In this document: positions 26,988-36,323 of the stretch, piece after piece
How positions within the stretch are numbered: the stretch's first letter is position 1
Layout of the letters: each line of letters begins with the position of its first letter
From: Deltaproteobacteria bacterium
GTDB lineage: Bacteria; Myxococcota_A; Polyangia; Haliangiales; Haliangiaceae
DNA: 64,000 nucleotides
Assembly (NCBI GenBank): GCA_021413675.1
Contig: JAIOQA010000233.1
Coordinates: forward strand, 1-64,000
Reading direction: 5' to 3'
Notes under the pieces: model-generated
Database searches by the model: none
What the model was told of the DNA's origin: nothing
What the model saw: the letters and a program-made list of their open reading frames with translations, nothing else
Translations under genes and position numbers: made by a program

Positions 26988-28031
26988 ATGAAGGTGCACG
27001 CCCTGCTCGCCACATCGCTCGCCCTCGCGTCGTGCGTCGCCGCCGACGACGAGGAGGTCGCCACCGCGACATCGTCGATCACGCAGCAGCCGGCGTGCCG
27101 CCCGGGCCGGCCGGTCAGCATCGCCTGGTTAGGCAACGATCCGGGCAACACCTACGACAACGCGAGCCTCGACGCCAGCACCGCGGTCGCCGCGGCGACG
27201 CGCAGCACGGTCACGCCGTTCTACGCCGGCTTCGATCCCGCGACCCAGCTCGCGCAGTGCCGCGCGGCGGTGCGGACCCACCGCTACGACGCGCTCGTCG
27301 TGATCCCCGACGACTCGGTCGGGATCGCGGGCTGCGTCGCCGAGGCGCGCCACCGCGGCATCCCGGTGGTCGCCGCGGATCTCCCGATCGGCCCCGATCT
27401 CACGACCGTCGAGCCGCAGGTGCCCGGGCAGGCCGGCGCGGTGCTGGTCCCGCCCGCCGACTTCGGGTCATCGCTGGCGGCGCTGGTCGTCGACGCGTGC
27501 GGCGCGCGCTCGCCGTGCGACGTCGCGTACATCGCCGGCAGCTTCGACGTCGCGTTCGATCAGATCGCGCTCGCCGATCTCGACGCCGCGGCCGCCGCGC
27601 ATCCGAGCATCCACATCGTGCATCGCGACCAGGCGTTCTACGACGCCACGCTCGCGTACGGCATCGCGCAGACGATCCTCGCCGACGATCCGCAGATCCA
27701 GATCATCATCGGCGCCGGCGATCAGATGGCGCAGGGCGTGGAGAGCGCGGTCGCCGACGCGGGACGCACGCCGGGCGCGATCCAGATCATCGGCGCGGGC
27801 GCCGGCGCGTACGGCGTGCAGGCCGTGCGCGACGGCCGCTGGTACGCGACCTTCGTGACCCTGCCCGCCGACGAGGGCGATCTCGTCGCGCGGATCGCGA
27901 TCGAGGCCGCGCGACACCACCCGATCCGCGATCGCGGCATCAACCCGGTCGAGGCGCGCGGCTGGCCGGCGTTCTTCACCGCCGCGAACCAGGCGCTGTT
28001 CGTCGGCTTCGTCCCGCAGTGGCCGGGGTGA
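26988..28031 (+). CDS. Periplasmic-binding-protein-like lipoprotein
   Basis: A 347-residue protein with a lipobox LASC (Cys16) and a type I periplasmic-binding fold of the ribose/sugar kind (Peripla_BP_4). Evidence is VSIAWLGNDPGNTYDNAS, YDALVVIPDDSVGIAGCVAEA, IPVVAADLPI, and a hinge-return section near QIQIIIGAGDQMAQGVESAV. GGAGGT precedes the ATG at 26988 and the gap from the previous gene is four bases, so it belongs to the NRPS operon. No ABC permease genes follow, so it may bind a ligand for signalling and not transport, or work with unlinked permeases. Confidence 0.78.
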   Translation: MKVHALLATSLALASCVAADDEEVATATSSITQQPACRPGRPVSIAWLGNDPGNTYDNASLDASTAVAAATRSTVTPFYAGFDPATQLAQCRAAVRTHRYDALVVIPDDSVGIAGCVAEARHRGIPVVAADLPIGPDLTTVEPQVPGQAGAVLVPPADFGSSLAALVVDACGARSPCDVAYIAGSFDVAFDQIALADLDAAAAAHPSIHIVHRDQAFYDATLAYGIAQTILADDPQIQIIIGAGDQMAQGVESAVADAGRTPGAIQIIGAGAGAYGVQAVRDGRWYATFVTLPADEGDLVARIAIEAARHHPIRDRGINPVEARGWPAFFTAANQALFVGFVPQWPG

Positions 28032-28072
28032 CGCCGGGCTGACGCCGGACTGTCCCGGACTGATCCGGACTG
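28031..28072. repeat. Four short tandem repeats between convergent genes
   Basis: Four imperfect units of 10-11 bases with consensus CCGGACTG at their ends run back to back: ACGCCGGGCTG, ACGCCGGACTG, TCCCGGACTG and ATCCGGACTG. They fill the gap between two convergent stop codons. No long stem followed by a T-run is present, so a terminator role is possible but unproven. Confidence 0.6.
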
Positions 28073-28077
28073 GGCGG

Positions 28078-30135
28078 TCAGCGCCGCCGCCGGCGACGGA
28101 GGCCAAGCGCGACCGCGCCGACCGCGAACAGCGCGCCGGCCGGATCGCCACCCGCGGCGCAATCGCAGCCGCCACCCGGCCCACCATCGTCGGCGCCGAC
28201 GCCCGCGTCACCATCACCGCCCGCACCCGCATCCGGGTTCTGGCCGGGGATCGCGACCGTGACCGTGACCGTGGCAGTTGCCTGGTTCGAGGCATCGAAC
28301 GCGGTCGCGGTGAGCGTGTGCGCGCCGCCCGCGATCGCTGCATCGGTCGTGAACGAGTACGGCGCGGCGTCGTCGGTGCCGACCGTGGTGCCGTCGACCG
28401 CGAGCTCGACCCGGAGCACGCCGCGATCATCGTTCGCGGTCACCTCGACGCCGAAGCCAGGCATCACCGTCGCGCCATCGGCAGGCGCCGTGATGGTCAC
28501 CGTCGGCGGCGTGGTGTCCGCCGCCGGTGGCGCGCCGATCCCGACCGCCGCCCACGCCGCGCCGACCGCCGCCACCTCGCTGCCCGAGTAGAGATCCATC
28601 GCCGCCATCTCGGTGGCCGTGCGGGCCTTCGCGAAGGTGGTGTTCGCGGTCATGTAGCCCTGGGTCAGCGCGCGCTGGAAGATCGCGCCGGCCTTGTCGA
28701 TGCCGATGCCCGGGACCGCGAACGTGGTCTTGCCGCGCGGGTGCATGCCGCCCTCGACCAGCAGGTAGAACGCGAGATTCGCGATCCCCGAGTTGAGGTG
28801 AACTCCCCCGTTGTCCTCACTACCGGTGTAGCGGTCCGAGTAGAAGTCGCGCGAGCCGCCGAGCGCGGCCGGATACAGGTCCTTGTCGAGCTGCGGATCG
28901 TTCATGTACCGCAGGCCATCACCAGGCGTCGCCGGCGTGAAGATCTCCTCGCCGATGAGCCAGGTATTCGCGTTCGCCCCGCCGTCGCGCCACGCCTCGC
29001 AGCGCGACGCCATGATGTCGCTCATCGCCTCGTTCAGCGCGCCCGACTCGTTCTGGTAGTTGAGCTTCGCCGTCGACGACGTGACCGCGTGGGTCAGCTC
29101 GTGCGCGGTGACGTCGAAGCCCTTGCTGGTCGGCCCCATGAACGTGCCGTCGCCATCGCCATAGACCATCTGGCCGGTCGGGAACGCGATCCACGCCGCG
29201 TTGTTGCCAGTCTTCCCGCCGTTCTGGGTCGGGAAGGTCACGTGCACCACCGAGTTCAAGGTCGCGCCGCTGTCATCGTAGGAGTCGCGCCCGTAGAGCG
29301 TCTGGTAGCAGTCATAGGTGATGCCGGTGTTGTCGAATGCCGCGAGCGCGGTCGTGTCGCTCGACGGCGCGCCGGCCTCGTTGCCCAGCACCGGGCCGGG
29401 CGCGCCGAAGAACGGCGGCGACTTGCCCTGTCCGTCGTAGACCACGCGGTTGCGCGCGGTGAACACCTGCGGGTGGCGATCGACGATCGCGCCCGCGTGC
29501 GCCTCGACGTAGACCAGATCGACGACCGGCTCACCGCTGCGGCTGCGCACGCCGATCTCCCACGCGAGGTGCGGCGTGCCATCGCGGCTCGAGAGCACGT
29601 AGACCAGCTCACCGGCGAAGACCTCGAGATCGTCGCCGGCGGTCGCCGCGCGCGCGATCGCGATCGCGCGGACCCGCGCCAGCGTGGGCACCGCGCCGAG
29701 ATCGATCGGGCGAGCCGTCCCGTTGACCGCCCGGACCATGCCGTCCGCCGCCACGTGCACCGCGACGTCGCCGCCGACCACGCGCAGCCCGGCGTGGCGC
29801 TGGACGTAGCGCACGTGGGTCATGCCCAGCGCATCGTGGCTGACGTGGATCGCGCCGAGCTCGCCGGCGTCGAGGCCGAACACGCCGGCGATCGCGGGCA
29901 GCGCGCCGCGGAGCGCCGCGTCCACCGCGTCGGCGGTGCGCGCCGCCTGCACCCGCGCCGCGTCCAGCTGCCCGAGGTCGCCGCGCACGAACGCGGGGAC
30001 GCCGTCGTCGTCGAGCACGACCCGCTCGACGCGCGCGAACCGCGCCCATGCCGAGGATCCTGCCGGGGCAGCGACCGCCCTCGGGAGACCGACCGCGCTC
30101 ACCGCAAACGCCAGCAACAGCGACGTCGACTTCAT
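28078..30135 (-). CDS. Secreted M4 (thermolysin-family) metalloprotease with MYXO-CTERM-like tail
   Basis: A 685-residue preproprotein. A signal peptide (about 1-24) is followed by an FTP/PepSY-type propeptide region (about 40-200), then the M4 catalytic domain (about 230-530) with zinc motif HELTH near residue 344 and the third ligand in NEAMSD near 368. A later GGVHLNSGIANLAFYLLVEG motif is typical of the family. An Ig-like domain follows (about 545-640; PPTVTITAPADG). The C-terminus has a GGGCDCAAGGDP segment, a hydrophobic helix and an Arg cluster, as in MYXO-CTERM proteins processed and lipid-anchored by a myxosortase. Its role is probably extracellular proteolysis in predation. Confidence 0.93.
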   Translation of the reverse strand: MKSTSLLLAFAVSAVGLPRAVAAPAGSSAWARFARVERVVLDDDGVPAFVRGDLGQLDAARVQAARTADAVDAALRGALPAIAGVFGLDAGELGAIHVSHDALGMTHVRYVQRHAGLRVVGGDVAVHVAADGMVRAVNGTARPIDLGAVPTLARVRAIAIARAATAGDDLEVFAGELVYVLSSRDGTPHLAWEIGVRSRSGEPVVDLVYVEAHAGAIVDRHPQVFTARNRVVYDGQGKSPPFFGAPGPVLGNEAGAPSSDTTALAAFDNTGITYDCYQTLYGRDSYDDSGATLNSVVHVTFPTQNGGKTGNNAAWIAFPTGQMVYGDGDGTFMGPTSKGFDVTAHELTHAVTSSTAKLNYQNESGALNEAMSDIMASRCEAWRDGGANANTWLIGEEIFTPATPGDGLRYMNDPQLDKDLYPAALGGSRDFYSDRYTGSEDNGGVHLNSGIANLAFYLLVEGGMHPRGKTTFAVPGIGIDKAGAIFQRALTQGYMTANTTFAKARTATEMAAMDLYSGSEVAAVGAAWAAVGIGAPPAADTTPPTVTITAPADGATVMPGFGVEVTANDDRGVLRVELAVDGTTVGTDDAAPYSFTTDAAIAGGAHTLTATAFDASNQATATVTVTVAIPGQNPDAGAGGDGDAGVGADDGGPGGGCDCAAGGDPAGALFAVGAVALGLRRRRRR

Positions 30136-30274
30136 GAAACGAACCTCCGATGGACCGGGGCGCGCGATCGACGCGCGGGGGTGCCGTCATCTTTGGGCAA
30201 CGCGTGCCGCGCTGCGAACTCGCGCCGCGTAACAGTCCCTCGCAACTGCTGCGATGGGCGCGCGACACGCAGCA

Positions 30275-30841
30275 TCAGGTTCGCGCGCGTCTGTGGCGGC
30301 GCTGACGTGCGGCGCTGCGCCGCGGTCGCGGCGCGATCTTGCAGCGCGCCTGCGAGAACCGGTCAGCGCACCTACGAGCGCGGCCCGCGCGCCGGCGGGA
30401 CCGCGACCGGCGTGACCTCGCCGGTCGCGGCGGCCCGTGGGTGACCAGGACGTCCAGTCCCGTCGGGATCCGCGCCCACTTCGCGGCGAGCGCCGCGCCG
30501 CGCGGCAGGTTGTAGGCCCAGTCCATGTACGCCGGCTGCCACGGGCTGCCGTAGACCCGCGCGCCGCCCACCTCGACCGCCTCGTCCTCGACATAGATGA
30601 CGCCGGGCCCGAGCAGCGCGCACGCCGCCGCGCGCGCGCGCGCAAAGCACCAGTCGTGGTTGCCCGCGATCACCAGCTTGTGGCGATGCGGCAGGCCGCG
30701 GATCCACGCCGCGACCCCGGCAAGCTCGTCGAGCGTGCCGCGCCGGATCAGATCGCCGGCGTGCACGAACACGTCGCCGTCGGGGATCGGGCCGAGCTCG
30801 GCCTCGAACGTGTGGGTATCGGCGACCGCGACGATGCGCAT
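30275..30841 (-). pseudogene. Truncated or degenerate calcineurin-type metallophosphoesterase
   Basis: The ATG at 30841 starts a good phosphoesterase: MRIVAVADTHTFEAELG, VFVHAGDLIRRG, LVIAGNHDWCFA and VTHGPP are the metal-binding blocks. Directly after VTHGPP (near 30435) the frame becomes Arg-rich, and the expected D/GC section and terminal GHxH block are missing in all three frames down to 30275. The 3' half therefore seems deleted or replaced. A short active form is unlikely because GHxH supplies two metal ligands. The exact end of the original gene cannot be placed. Confidence 0.65.
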
Positions 30842-30904
30842 CCCGCAACGGTAGCAGCGCGCGCCCCGCGCGGCGCGCCGCCGGAACATCGCGCCTCTCG
30901 TGTT

Positions 30905-30939
30905 GCTATTTTCTTAGCATACGGCTAGTTTCTTAGCAT
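30905..30939 (+). promoter_or_regulatory. Double operator overlapping the BlaI start codon
   Basis: GCTATTTTCTTAGCAT (30905-30920) and GCTAGTTTCTTAGCAT (30924-30939) are 16-base direct repeats with one mismatch, spaced by 19 bases. Each contains a short dyad (GCTA ... TAGC). The second copy includes the first two bases of the ATG at 30938. AT-rich DNA of this kind stands out in the window, so the region probably also contains the promoter. It is a likely autoregulatory site for the BlaI-type repressor. Confidence 0.7.
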
Positions 30940-31318
30940 GCCAGCGCCACCGCTCAGCCGTCGCGAGCGCGAGATCATGGAGGTCCTCTACGCCGCCGAC
31001 GGGCTCACCGCCGCGGAGGTCCGCGAGCGCATGCCCGACCCACCGGGCTACTCCGCGGTCCGCGCGCAGCTGCGGATCCTCGAGGAGAAGGGCCACGTGC
31101 GCCACGAGGAGCGCGGACCGCGCTACGTGTTCTCGCCCGTGGTCTCGCGGGCCAAGGCGCGGCGCTCGGCGCTGAAGTCGCTGGTCCAGACATTCTTCGA
31201 TGGCTCCCCCGAGCAGGCGATGGCCGCGCTGATCGACGAGTCGCGCGCGAAGCTCGGCCCCGCCGAGCTCGATCGCCTGGCCGACCTCATCGCCCAGGCG
31301 CGGAAGGAAGGGCGCTGA
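30938..31318 (+). CDS. BlaI/MecI/CopY-family repressor
   Basis: A 126-residue winged-helix repressor of the BlaI/MecI family. SRREREIMEVLYAADGLTAAEV and YSAVRAQLRILEEKGHVRHE form the helix-turn-helix, followed by the dimerisation helices with SLVQTFFDGSPEQAM. Length is typical of the family. Its TGA overlaps the ATG of the M56 gene (TGATG). In the known systems the partner protease cleaves or triggers release of the repressor. A repeat operator at its own start supports autoregulation. Confidence 0.9.
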   Translation: MPAPPLSRREREIMEVLYAADGLTAAEVRERMPDPPGYSAVRAQLRILEEKGHVRHEERGPRYVFSPVVSRAKARRSALKSLVQTFFDGSPEQAMAALIDESRAKLGPAELDRLADLIAQARKEGR

Positions 31319-32802
31319 TGGCCACGCTGACGGCACTCGTCACCACCGCGGAGGGCGTGTCGTGGCTCCTCGCGTGCGCGCTCCGGGCGGCGCTCCTGCT
31401 CGCGGCCGCAGGGCTGGGCGCGGCGCTGCTGCGACGGTCCGCCGCGGCCGCGCGCCACCAGCTCTGGACCCTCGGCGTGCTCGGCGCCGTCCTCATCCCG
31501 ATCCTGTGCGCGGCCGTGCCGTCCCTGGCCCCGGCCGCGCCGCCGGCGATGCTCGCCACCGGCGCGGTCACCGCGCCCAGGATGATCGCGCTCCCCGTCG
31601 CGGCGCCGACCGCACCGTCGTGGCCCGCGTGGCTCGCGATCGCGTGGGCGACCGGCGCGCTGGTCGTCGTGTCCCGGCTGGCGCGCGGCCATCTCGCGGC
31701 GCGCCGCCTGCTGCGCACCGCCACGCCCGACGTGCCCGGGTCGTGGACGGCGTCGCTGCGCGAGGCCGCGGCATCGCTCGCACACGCGCCCTCGATCGAG
31801 CTGCGCCGCAGCGAGACCATCGGATCGCCGATGACGATCGGCGTCTGGCGGCCGCGCGTGCTCCTGCCTGCCGCGGCCGAGGGCTGGGCGCCTGCGCGCC
31901 TCCGCGCCGTGCTGGTGCACGAGCTCGCGCACGTGCGCCGTCGCGACACGCTCGTCCAGCTCCTCGCCCAGCTCGCGTGCGCGCTGTACTGGTGGAACCC
32001 GCTGACCTGGCTCGCCGCCGCGCGGCTGCGCCTCGAGCGCGAGCACGCGTGCGACGATCTCGTGCTCGCCGCCGGCGTGCGGCCGTCGAGCTACGCCGCG
32101 GATCTCCTCGACGTCGCGCGCGCGGTCGCGGGTGACGCCCCCGCGCACGTCGGCGCGATCGGCATCGTCGATCGCGCGTCGACCGAGGCGCGCCTGCGCC
32201 GCATCCTCGACGCGACCGCACCGCGCCGCCCGCTCCGCGCGCGCTTCCGGATCGCGACCTGCGCGATGGCGCTCGGCGGCGCCGCGACCCTCGCCTGCAC
32301 CGCCGCGCCGCTCGCGTTGCCGCCGCCGACCGCGACCCGCGACACGCCCGCGCCCCCCGACAAACCGACCGCCCCCGGCACGCTCTCGGTCGGCACCCCC
32401 TCCGTCCGGGGCCCGGACGTCATGGCCGTGCCCGTCGAGCAGGGCGAGGTCGACCTGGCGCTGGTCGCCGCCGAGGTCACGCGGCGCAGCGGCGACCTTC
32501 AGCGGTGCTACGAGCGCCGCCTCGCGGTCGATCCCGCGCTATCCGGGACCATCGCGATCCACTGGAACCTCGCCGCGACCGGCGCGGTCAACGAGGCGTG
32601 CATCACCACCGACACCATCGGTGACGAGGAGCTGGTCGCGTGCGTCAACCAGCTCATCCTCGGCGCGTCCTTCCCGGCCCCGCGCGGCGGCGCGGTCGAC
32701 GTCACGATCCCGTTCGTGTTCACCGCCCGTGTGACCGATGTCGCCGCGCGCAGCCCGGGCCTCGCCAACCCGCGCGCGCCGGTGTCGCTCACGAACTGGT
32801 AG
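31318..32802 (+). CDS. M56 (BlaR1-like) membrane metalloprotease with AgmX-type C-terminal domain
   Basis: A 494-residue protein. The N-terminal half has several transmembrane helices and the zinc motif LVHELAHVRRRD, followed by ALYWWNPLTWLAAARL and REHACDDLV, as in BlaR1/MecR1. Unlike BlaR1 there is no C-terminal penicillin-binding sensor. After another helix (near 325) and a Pro/Thr linker, residues 375-475 form a domain of the AgmX/PglI C-terminal kind (GDLQRCYERRLAVDPALSG, then IAIHWNLAATGAVN). The signal sensed is therefore probably not a beta-lactam. It is translated with the BlaI-type repressor and probably cleaves it. Confidence 0.85.
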   Translation: MATLTALVTTAEGVSWLLACALRAALLLAAAGLGAALLRRSAAAARHQLWTLGVLGAVLIPILCAAVPSLAPAAPPAMLATGAVTAPRMIALPVAAPTAPSWPAWLAIAWATGALVVVSRLARGHLAARRLLRTATPDVPGSWTASLREAAASLAHAPSIELRRSETIGSPMTIGVWRPRVLLPAAAEGWAPARLRAVLVHELAHVRRRDTLVQLLAQLACALYWWNPLTWLAAARLRLEREHACDDLVLAAGVRPSSYAADLLDVARAVAGDAPAHVGAIGIVDRASTEARLRRILDATAPRRPLRARFRIATCAMALGGAATLACTAAPLALPPPTATRDTPAPPDKPTAPGTLSVGTPSVRGPDVMAVPVEQGEVDLALVAAEVTRRSGDLQRCYERRLAVDPALSGTIAIHWNLAATGAVNEACITTDTIGDEELVACVNQLILGASFPAPRGGAVDVTIPFVFTARVTDVAARSPGLANPRAPVSLTNW

Positions 32803-32893
32803 AGGGCGGCAAGACCCGGCGTCGCCCGCCTCGCGGTCGCAGCTCGGCGCCGACCGCCTTGAACCGCGTCACCCCGCACGCGAAACTCGGTCC

Positions 32894-35800
32894 GTGGCCG
32901 ACGCGCCGGATCCCGACGCGACCGCGACGGCGGCCGACACCGCCACCGCGGCCAGCACCGTGGCCGGGCCATCGTCGAAGGACGAGACCGAGCACGACCT
33001 CGCGATCGGCGTCCCCGGCTACCGGGTGATCGGCGAGCTCGGGCGCGGCGGCATGGGCCGCGTCATGCGCGCCACCGAGACCCGGCTCGAGCGCGAGGTC
33101 GCGATCAAGCGGCTGGTCGCGCGCGACGCCGCCGCGCGCGCGCGGTTCGAGCGCGAGGCGCGGATCACCGCGGGCCTGCAGCACCCCGCGATCGTGCCGA
33201 TCTACGAGGCCGGCGTCGACGACCACGGCACGCCGTTCTACGCGATGCGGCTGGTGACCGGGCGCAACCTGGCCGACGCGATCCGCGCATGCGCCACGCT
33301 CGATCAGCGCCTCGGTCTCCTGCGCCACGTGATCGTCGTGGCCGAGGCGATCGCCTATGCCCACAGCCGGCGGGTGATCCACCGCGATCTCAAGGCCTCG
33401 AACGTCGTGCTCGGCGAGTTCGGCGAGGCGATCGTGATCGACTGGGGGATCGCCAAGGACCTCGCGAGCAGCGACGACGAACACGCATCCGGCGACCTCG
33501 CCTCCTCCGCCCACGCCGACGACGACCTGACCCGCGCCGGCACCGTGCTGGGCACGCCGGCGTACATGCCGCCGGAGCAGGCCGAGGGCGATCCGGTCGA
33601 CGAGCGCGCCGACGTCTACGCCCTCGGCGTGATGCTCTACCACCTGCTCGCCGGCGAGACGCCGTACCGCGGCAAGAGCACCGCCGATGTCCTCGCCGAG
33701 GTGCTCGCCGGGCCGCCGATCCCGATCAGCACGCGCGTCCCCGGCGTCCCGCGCGACCTCGCGGCCATCGTCGGTCGCGCGATGGCGCGCGCGCCCGACG
33801 ATCGCTATCCGACCGCGCGCGAGCTGGCCCGCGACCTCGAGCGCTTCGCCGCGGGGCAGCTGGTCGGGTCGCACGCGTACACGCGGCGCGAGCTCGCGGC
33901 GCGCTGGGTGCGCCGCAACCGGACCGCGGTCGTGGTCGCGGCCGGCCTGCTTGCAGTGCTCGCGGTGGTCGCGACGCTGAGCGTGCGCAACATCGTCAGC
34001 GCCGAGCACGTGGCCCAGGAGCAGCGCGGTCGCGCCGAGACCCAGGCCCGCGACCTCATGCTCGAGAAGGCGCGCGCGCTCCTCGTCCGCGATCCGACCC
34101 TCGCGCTGGCCGCGCTCCGCCCGTACCTCGCCGCCGGCGGCAACCCGCACGCCGCGCGGATCATCGCGGGCGACGCGTGGACCCGCGGCGTGTCGCGCCG
34201 GGTGCTGCGCGGCCACGACGCCAACGTCGTCCAGGTCGCCTACCTCGCCGACGGACGGATCCTCTCGGCCGGCGGGGACGGCTCGCTGCGGTTGTGGGAC
34301 GCGAACGGCGGCTCGACCGCGATCGGCGCGCTGACGTCGCAGCAGGGGCTCGCGGTCACCCGCGACGGCAAGGTCGCGGTCACGCGCGACACCGCCGGCG
34401 TGTTCTGGATGTTCCCGCTCGCCGGCGGCCCGTCGCGCTCGTTCGCCGGCCACCCCGAGGTGTGGAGCAACATCCCGGTGTCGCCCGACAGCCGCTGGCT
34501 GGCCGCGGTGTCGCCCGATCGACACATCACGCTGATCGCGCTCGACGGCAGCGACACGCGCACCATCGGCGATCCGCTGCCAGATCTCGTCGCCCCGGCC
34601 AGCTCGGGCCCGGCCAGCGGCCTCGCCGGCGACGTGCGGTGCCCGATGGAGTGGAGCCCCGACAGCGCGTACCTGGCCGTCGGGTCGAGCCAGGGCGTCG
34701 ATCTGTGGAGCCTGGCCGACGGGACCCGGCGCCACATCGCCGACATGGCCCAGACCGCCCTCGCGTTCTCGCCCGACGGCACGCTGATCGCGGGCTTCGG
34801 CGAGGACGCGGTCGTCCGCGTGTGGACGCGCGATGGCGCGCTGGTCCACACGTTCACCGGCCACGCGGGGTCGCTCGAGTCGCGCATCGGGTTCACCGCC
34901 GATGGCCGCTTCATCGTGACGGTCGGGCATCGCGAGTTCTTCGCCGCCGGCGAGCTCTATGCCTGGGACGTCACCGCCGGCACCGGCGTGCTCCTCGCGA
35001 AGGGCCAGCCCCAGCTGACCACGTTCGACGTGTTCCCCACCGGCCATCGCGTGGCCGTCGCCGATTCCGACGGCGCGATCGTGCTGTGGGACGTCCTCGA
35101 GCGCCGCGCACGCCCGATCACCGGCCACGACTTCCACGTCTTCAGCGTCGCGGTCTCGCCCGATGGGACCCACCTCGCGTCGGCCGGCATCGACCGCACC
35201 GTGCGCGTCTGGGACCTCGCCGACGGCGCGCCGACCGCCGCGGACCCGGGCGGCCTCCACTCGTTGGCACCCAGCGCGTTCGCCGCCAGCGCCGCGCAGC
35301 TCGTCACGGTGCGCGGCGAGGCGACCCTCGAGCTCTGGAACCCGCGCGACGGCGGCCACCGCGTCCTCGGCGTCGCGCCGTCCGCGATCGACGCGATCGC
35401 GATCACCGCCGACGCCGCGACCATCGCCGCCGCGGATTCGACCGGCGCGCTCGAGCTCTGGGACGTGCCCACCGGCGCGATGCGTCGCCTCGATCCTGCG
35501 GGGCCGCGGATCCGCAAGCTCGCGTTCGCTGGCGCCGCGCTCGCGACCGGCCACGCCGACGGCAGCGTGCGCCTGTGGGATCTCGCGCGCGGCACCGCCG
35601 TGGTCCTCGGCGGCCACGCTCATCCGATCACCGCGCTCGCGTTCTCGCCCGACGGCGCCACGCTGGTGACCGGCGACACCACCGGCGAGGTCCGCCTCTG
35701 GAGCGCGACCGATCGCCGCCTGCGCGCCGCGCTGCCACCCGCGCCGACCACCGCGCCCGAGGCCGTGGTGATGAGCCTCGCGTTCTCCCTCGACGGCCGC

Positions 35801-36295
35801 TGGCTCGCCTCGTGCGGCGCCCGCGACGGCGACGTGCGCCTGTGGGATCTCGCCAGCGGCGCGACGCCCACCGCGCGCGACCTCCGCGGCCACAAAGGCC
35901 AGGTCTGGTCGCTCGCGTTCTCGCGCGACGGGCGCACCCTCGCGTCCGGCGGCAGCGATCACACCATCCGTCTCTGGAGCATCGCCGGCACTGACTCTCG
36001 CGTCCTCACCGGCCACGGCAACATCGTCACGTCGCTCGCCTTCTCCGCCAAAGGCGACCGCCTGGTCTCGTCGAGCTCCGACCGCACCGCGCGCCTGTGG
36101 GACGTCGCCACCGGCGAGAGCCGCCCCGTGCCCCACGCCGCGGCCGTGATGCACGTCGCCTTCCTCGACGACGATCACCGCGTCCTGTCATGGGGCCGCC
36201 GCGACGTCCAGGTCTGGTCCGACGAGCTGCCCGACGATCCCGACGGCCTGCGCGCGTGGATCGACGCCCGGATCAGCGTCACCGCCGAGCCGTGA
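32894..36295 (+). CDS. Ser/Thr kinase with two WD40 propellers
   Basis: A 1,133-residue protein starting with GTG at 32894. The kinase domain (about 43-320) has LGRGGMGRV, Lys72 (EVAIKRL), HRDLKASN (His163, Asp165) and DWG at 183-185 in place of DFG. A transmembrane helix follows near 355-375, then about 60 residues of linker. The remainder (about 430-1,130) holds some fourteen WD-type repeats, each ending in the LWD/VWD pattern (for example GSLRLWD, VRVWDLADG, VRLWDLARG, ARLWDVATG), enough for two seven-bladed propellers on the outside of the membrane. WD propellers there would bind a ligand or cell-wall partner. It precedes a convergent gene. Confidence 0.9.
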   Translation: MADAPDPDATATAADTATAASTVAGPSSKDETEHDLAIGVPGYRVIGELGRGGMGRVMRATETRLEREVAIKRLVARDAAARARFEREARITAGLQHPAIVPIYEAGVDDHGTPFYAMRLVTGRNLADAIRACATLDQRLGLLRHVIVVAEAIAYAHSRRVIHRDLKASNVVLGEFGEAIVIDWGIAKDLASSDDEHASGDLASSAHADDDLTRAGTVLGTPAYMPPEQAEGDPVDERADVYALGVMLYHLLAGETPYRGKSTADVLAEVLAGPPIPISTRVPGVPRDLAAIVGRAMARAPDDRYPTARELARDLERFAAGQLVGSHAYTRRELAARWVRRNRTAVVVAAGLLAVLAVVATLSVRNIVSAEHVAQEQRGRAETQARDLMLEKARALLVRDPTLALAALRPYLAAGGNPHAARIIAGDAWTRGVSRRVLRGHDANVVQVAYLADGRILSAGGDGSLRLWDANGGSTAIGALTSQQGLAVTRDGKVAVTRDTAGVFWMFPLAGGPSRSFAGHPEVWSNIPVSPDSRWLAAVSPDRHITLIALDGSDTRTIGDPLPDLVAPASSGPASGLAGDVRCPMEWSPDSAYLAVGSSQGVDLWSLADGTRRHIADMAQTALAFSPDGTLIAGFGEDAVVRVWTRDGALVHTFTGHAGSLESRIGFTADGRFIVTVGHREFFAAGELYAWDVTAGTGVLLAKGQPQLTTFDVFPTGHRVAVADSDGAIVLWDVLERRARPITGHDFHVFSVAVSPDGTHLASAGIDRTVRVWDLADGAPTAADPGGLHSLAPSAFAASAAQLVTVRGEATLELWNPRDGGHRVLGVAPSAIDAIAITADAATIAAADSTGALELWDVPTGAMRRLDPAGPRIRKLAFAGAALATGHADGSVRLWDLARGTAVVLGGHAHPITALAFSPDGATLVTGDTTGEVRLWSATDRRLRAALPPAPTTAPEAVVMSLAFSLDGRWLASCGARDGDVRLWDLASGATPTARDLRGHKGQVWSLAFSRDGRTLASGGSDHTIRLWSIAGTDSRVLTGHGNIVTSLAFSAKGDRLVSSSSDRTARLWDVATGESRPVPHAAAVMHVAFLDDDHRVLSWGRRDVQVWSDELPDDPDGLRAWIDARISVTAEP

Positions 36296-36323
36296 GCGAC
36301 CGCGCCACGGAGCGACGGCGCGT

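Noticed and set aside
31318-32802. Beta-lactam-sensing BlaR1
   Set aside because: No penicillin-binding motifs (SxxK, KTG) are present in the C-terminal half.
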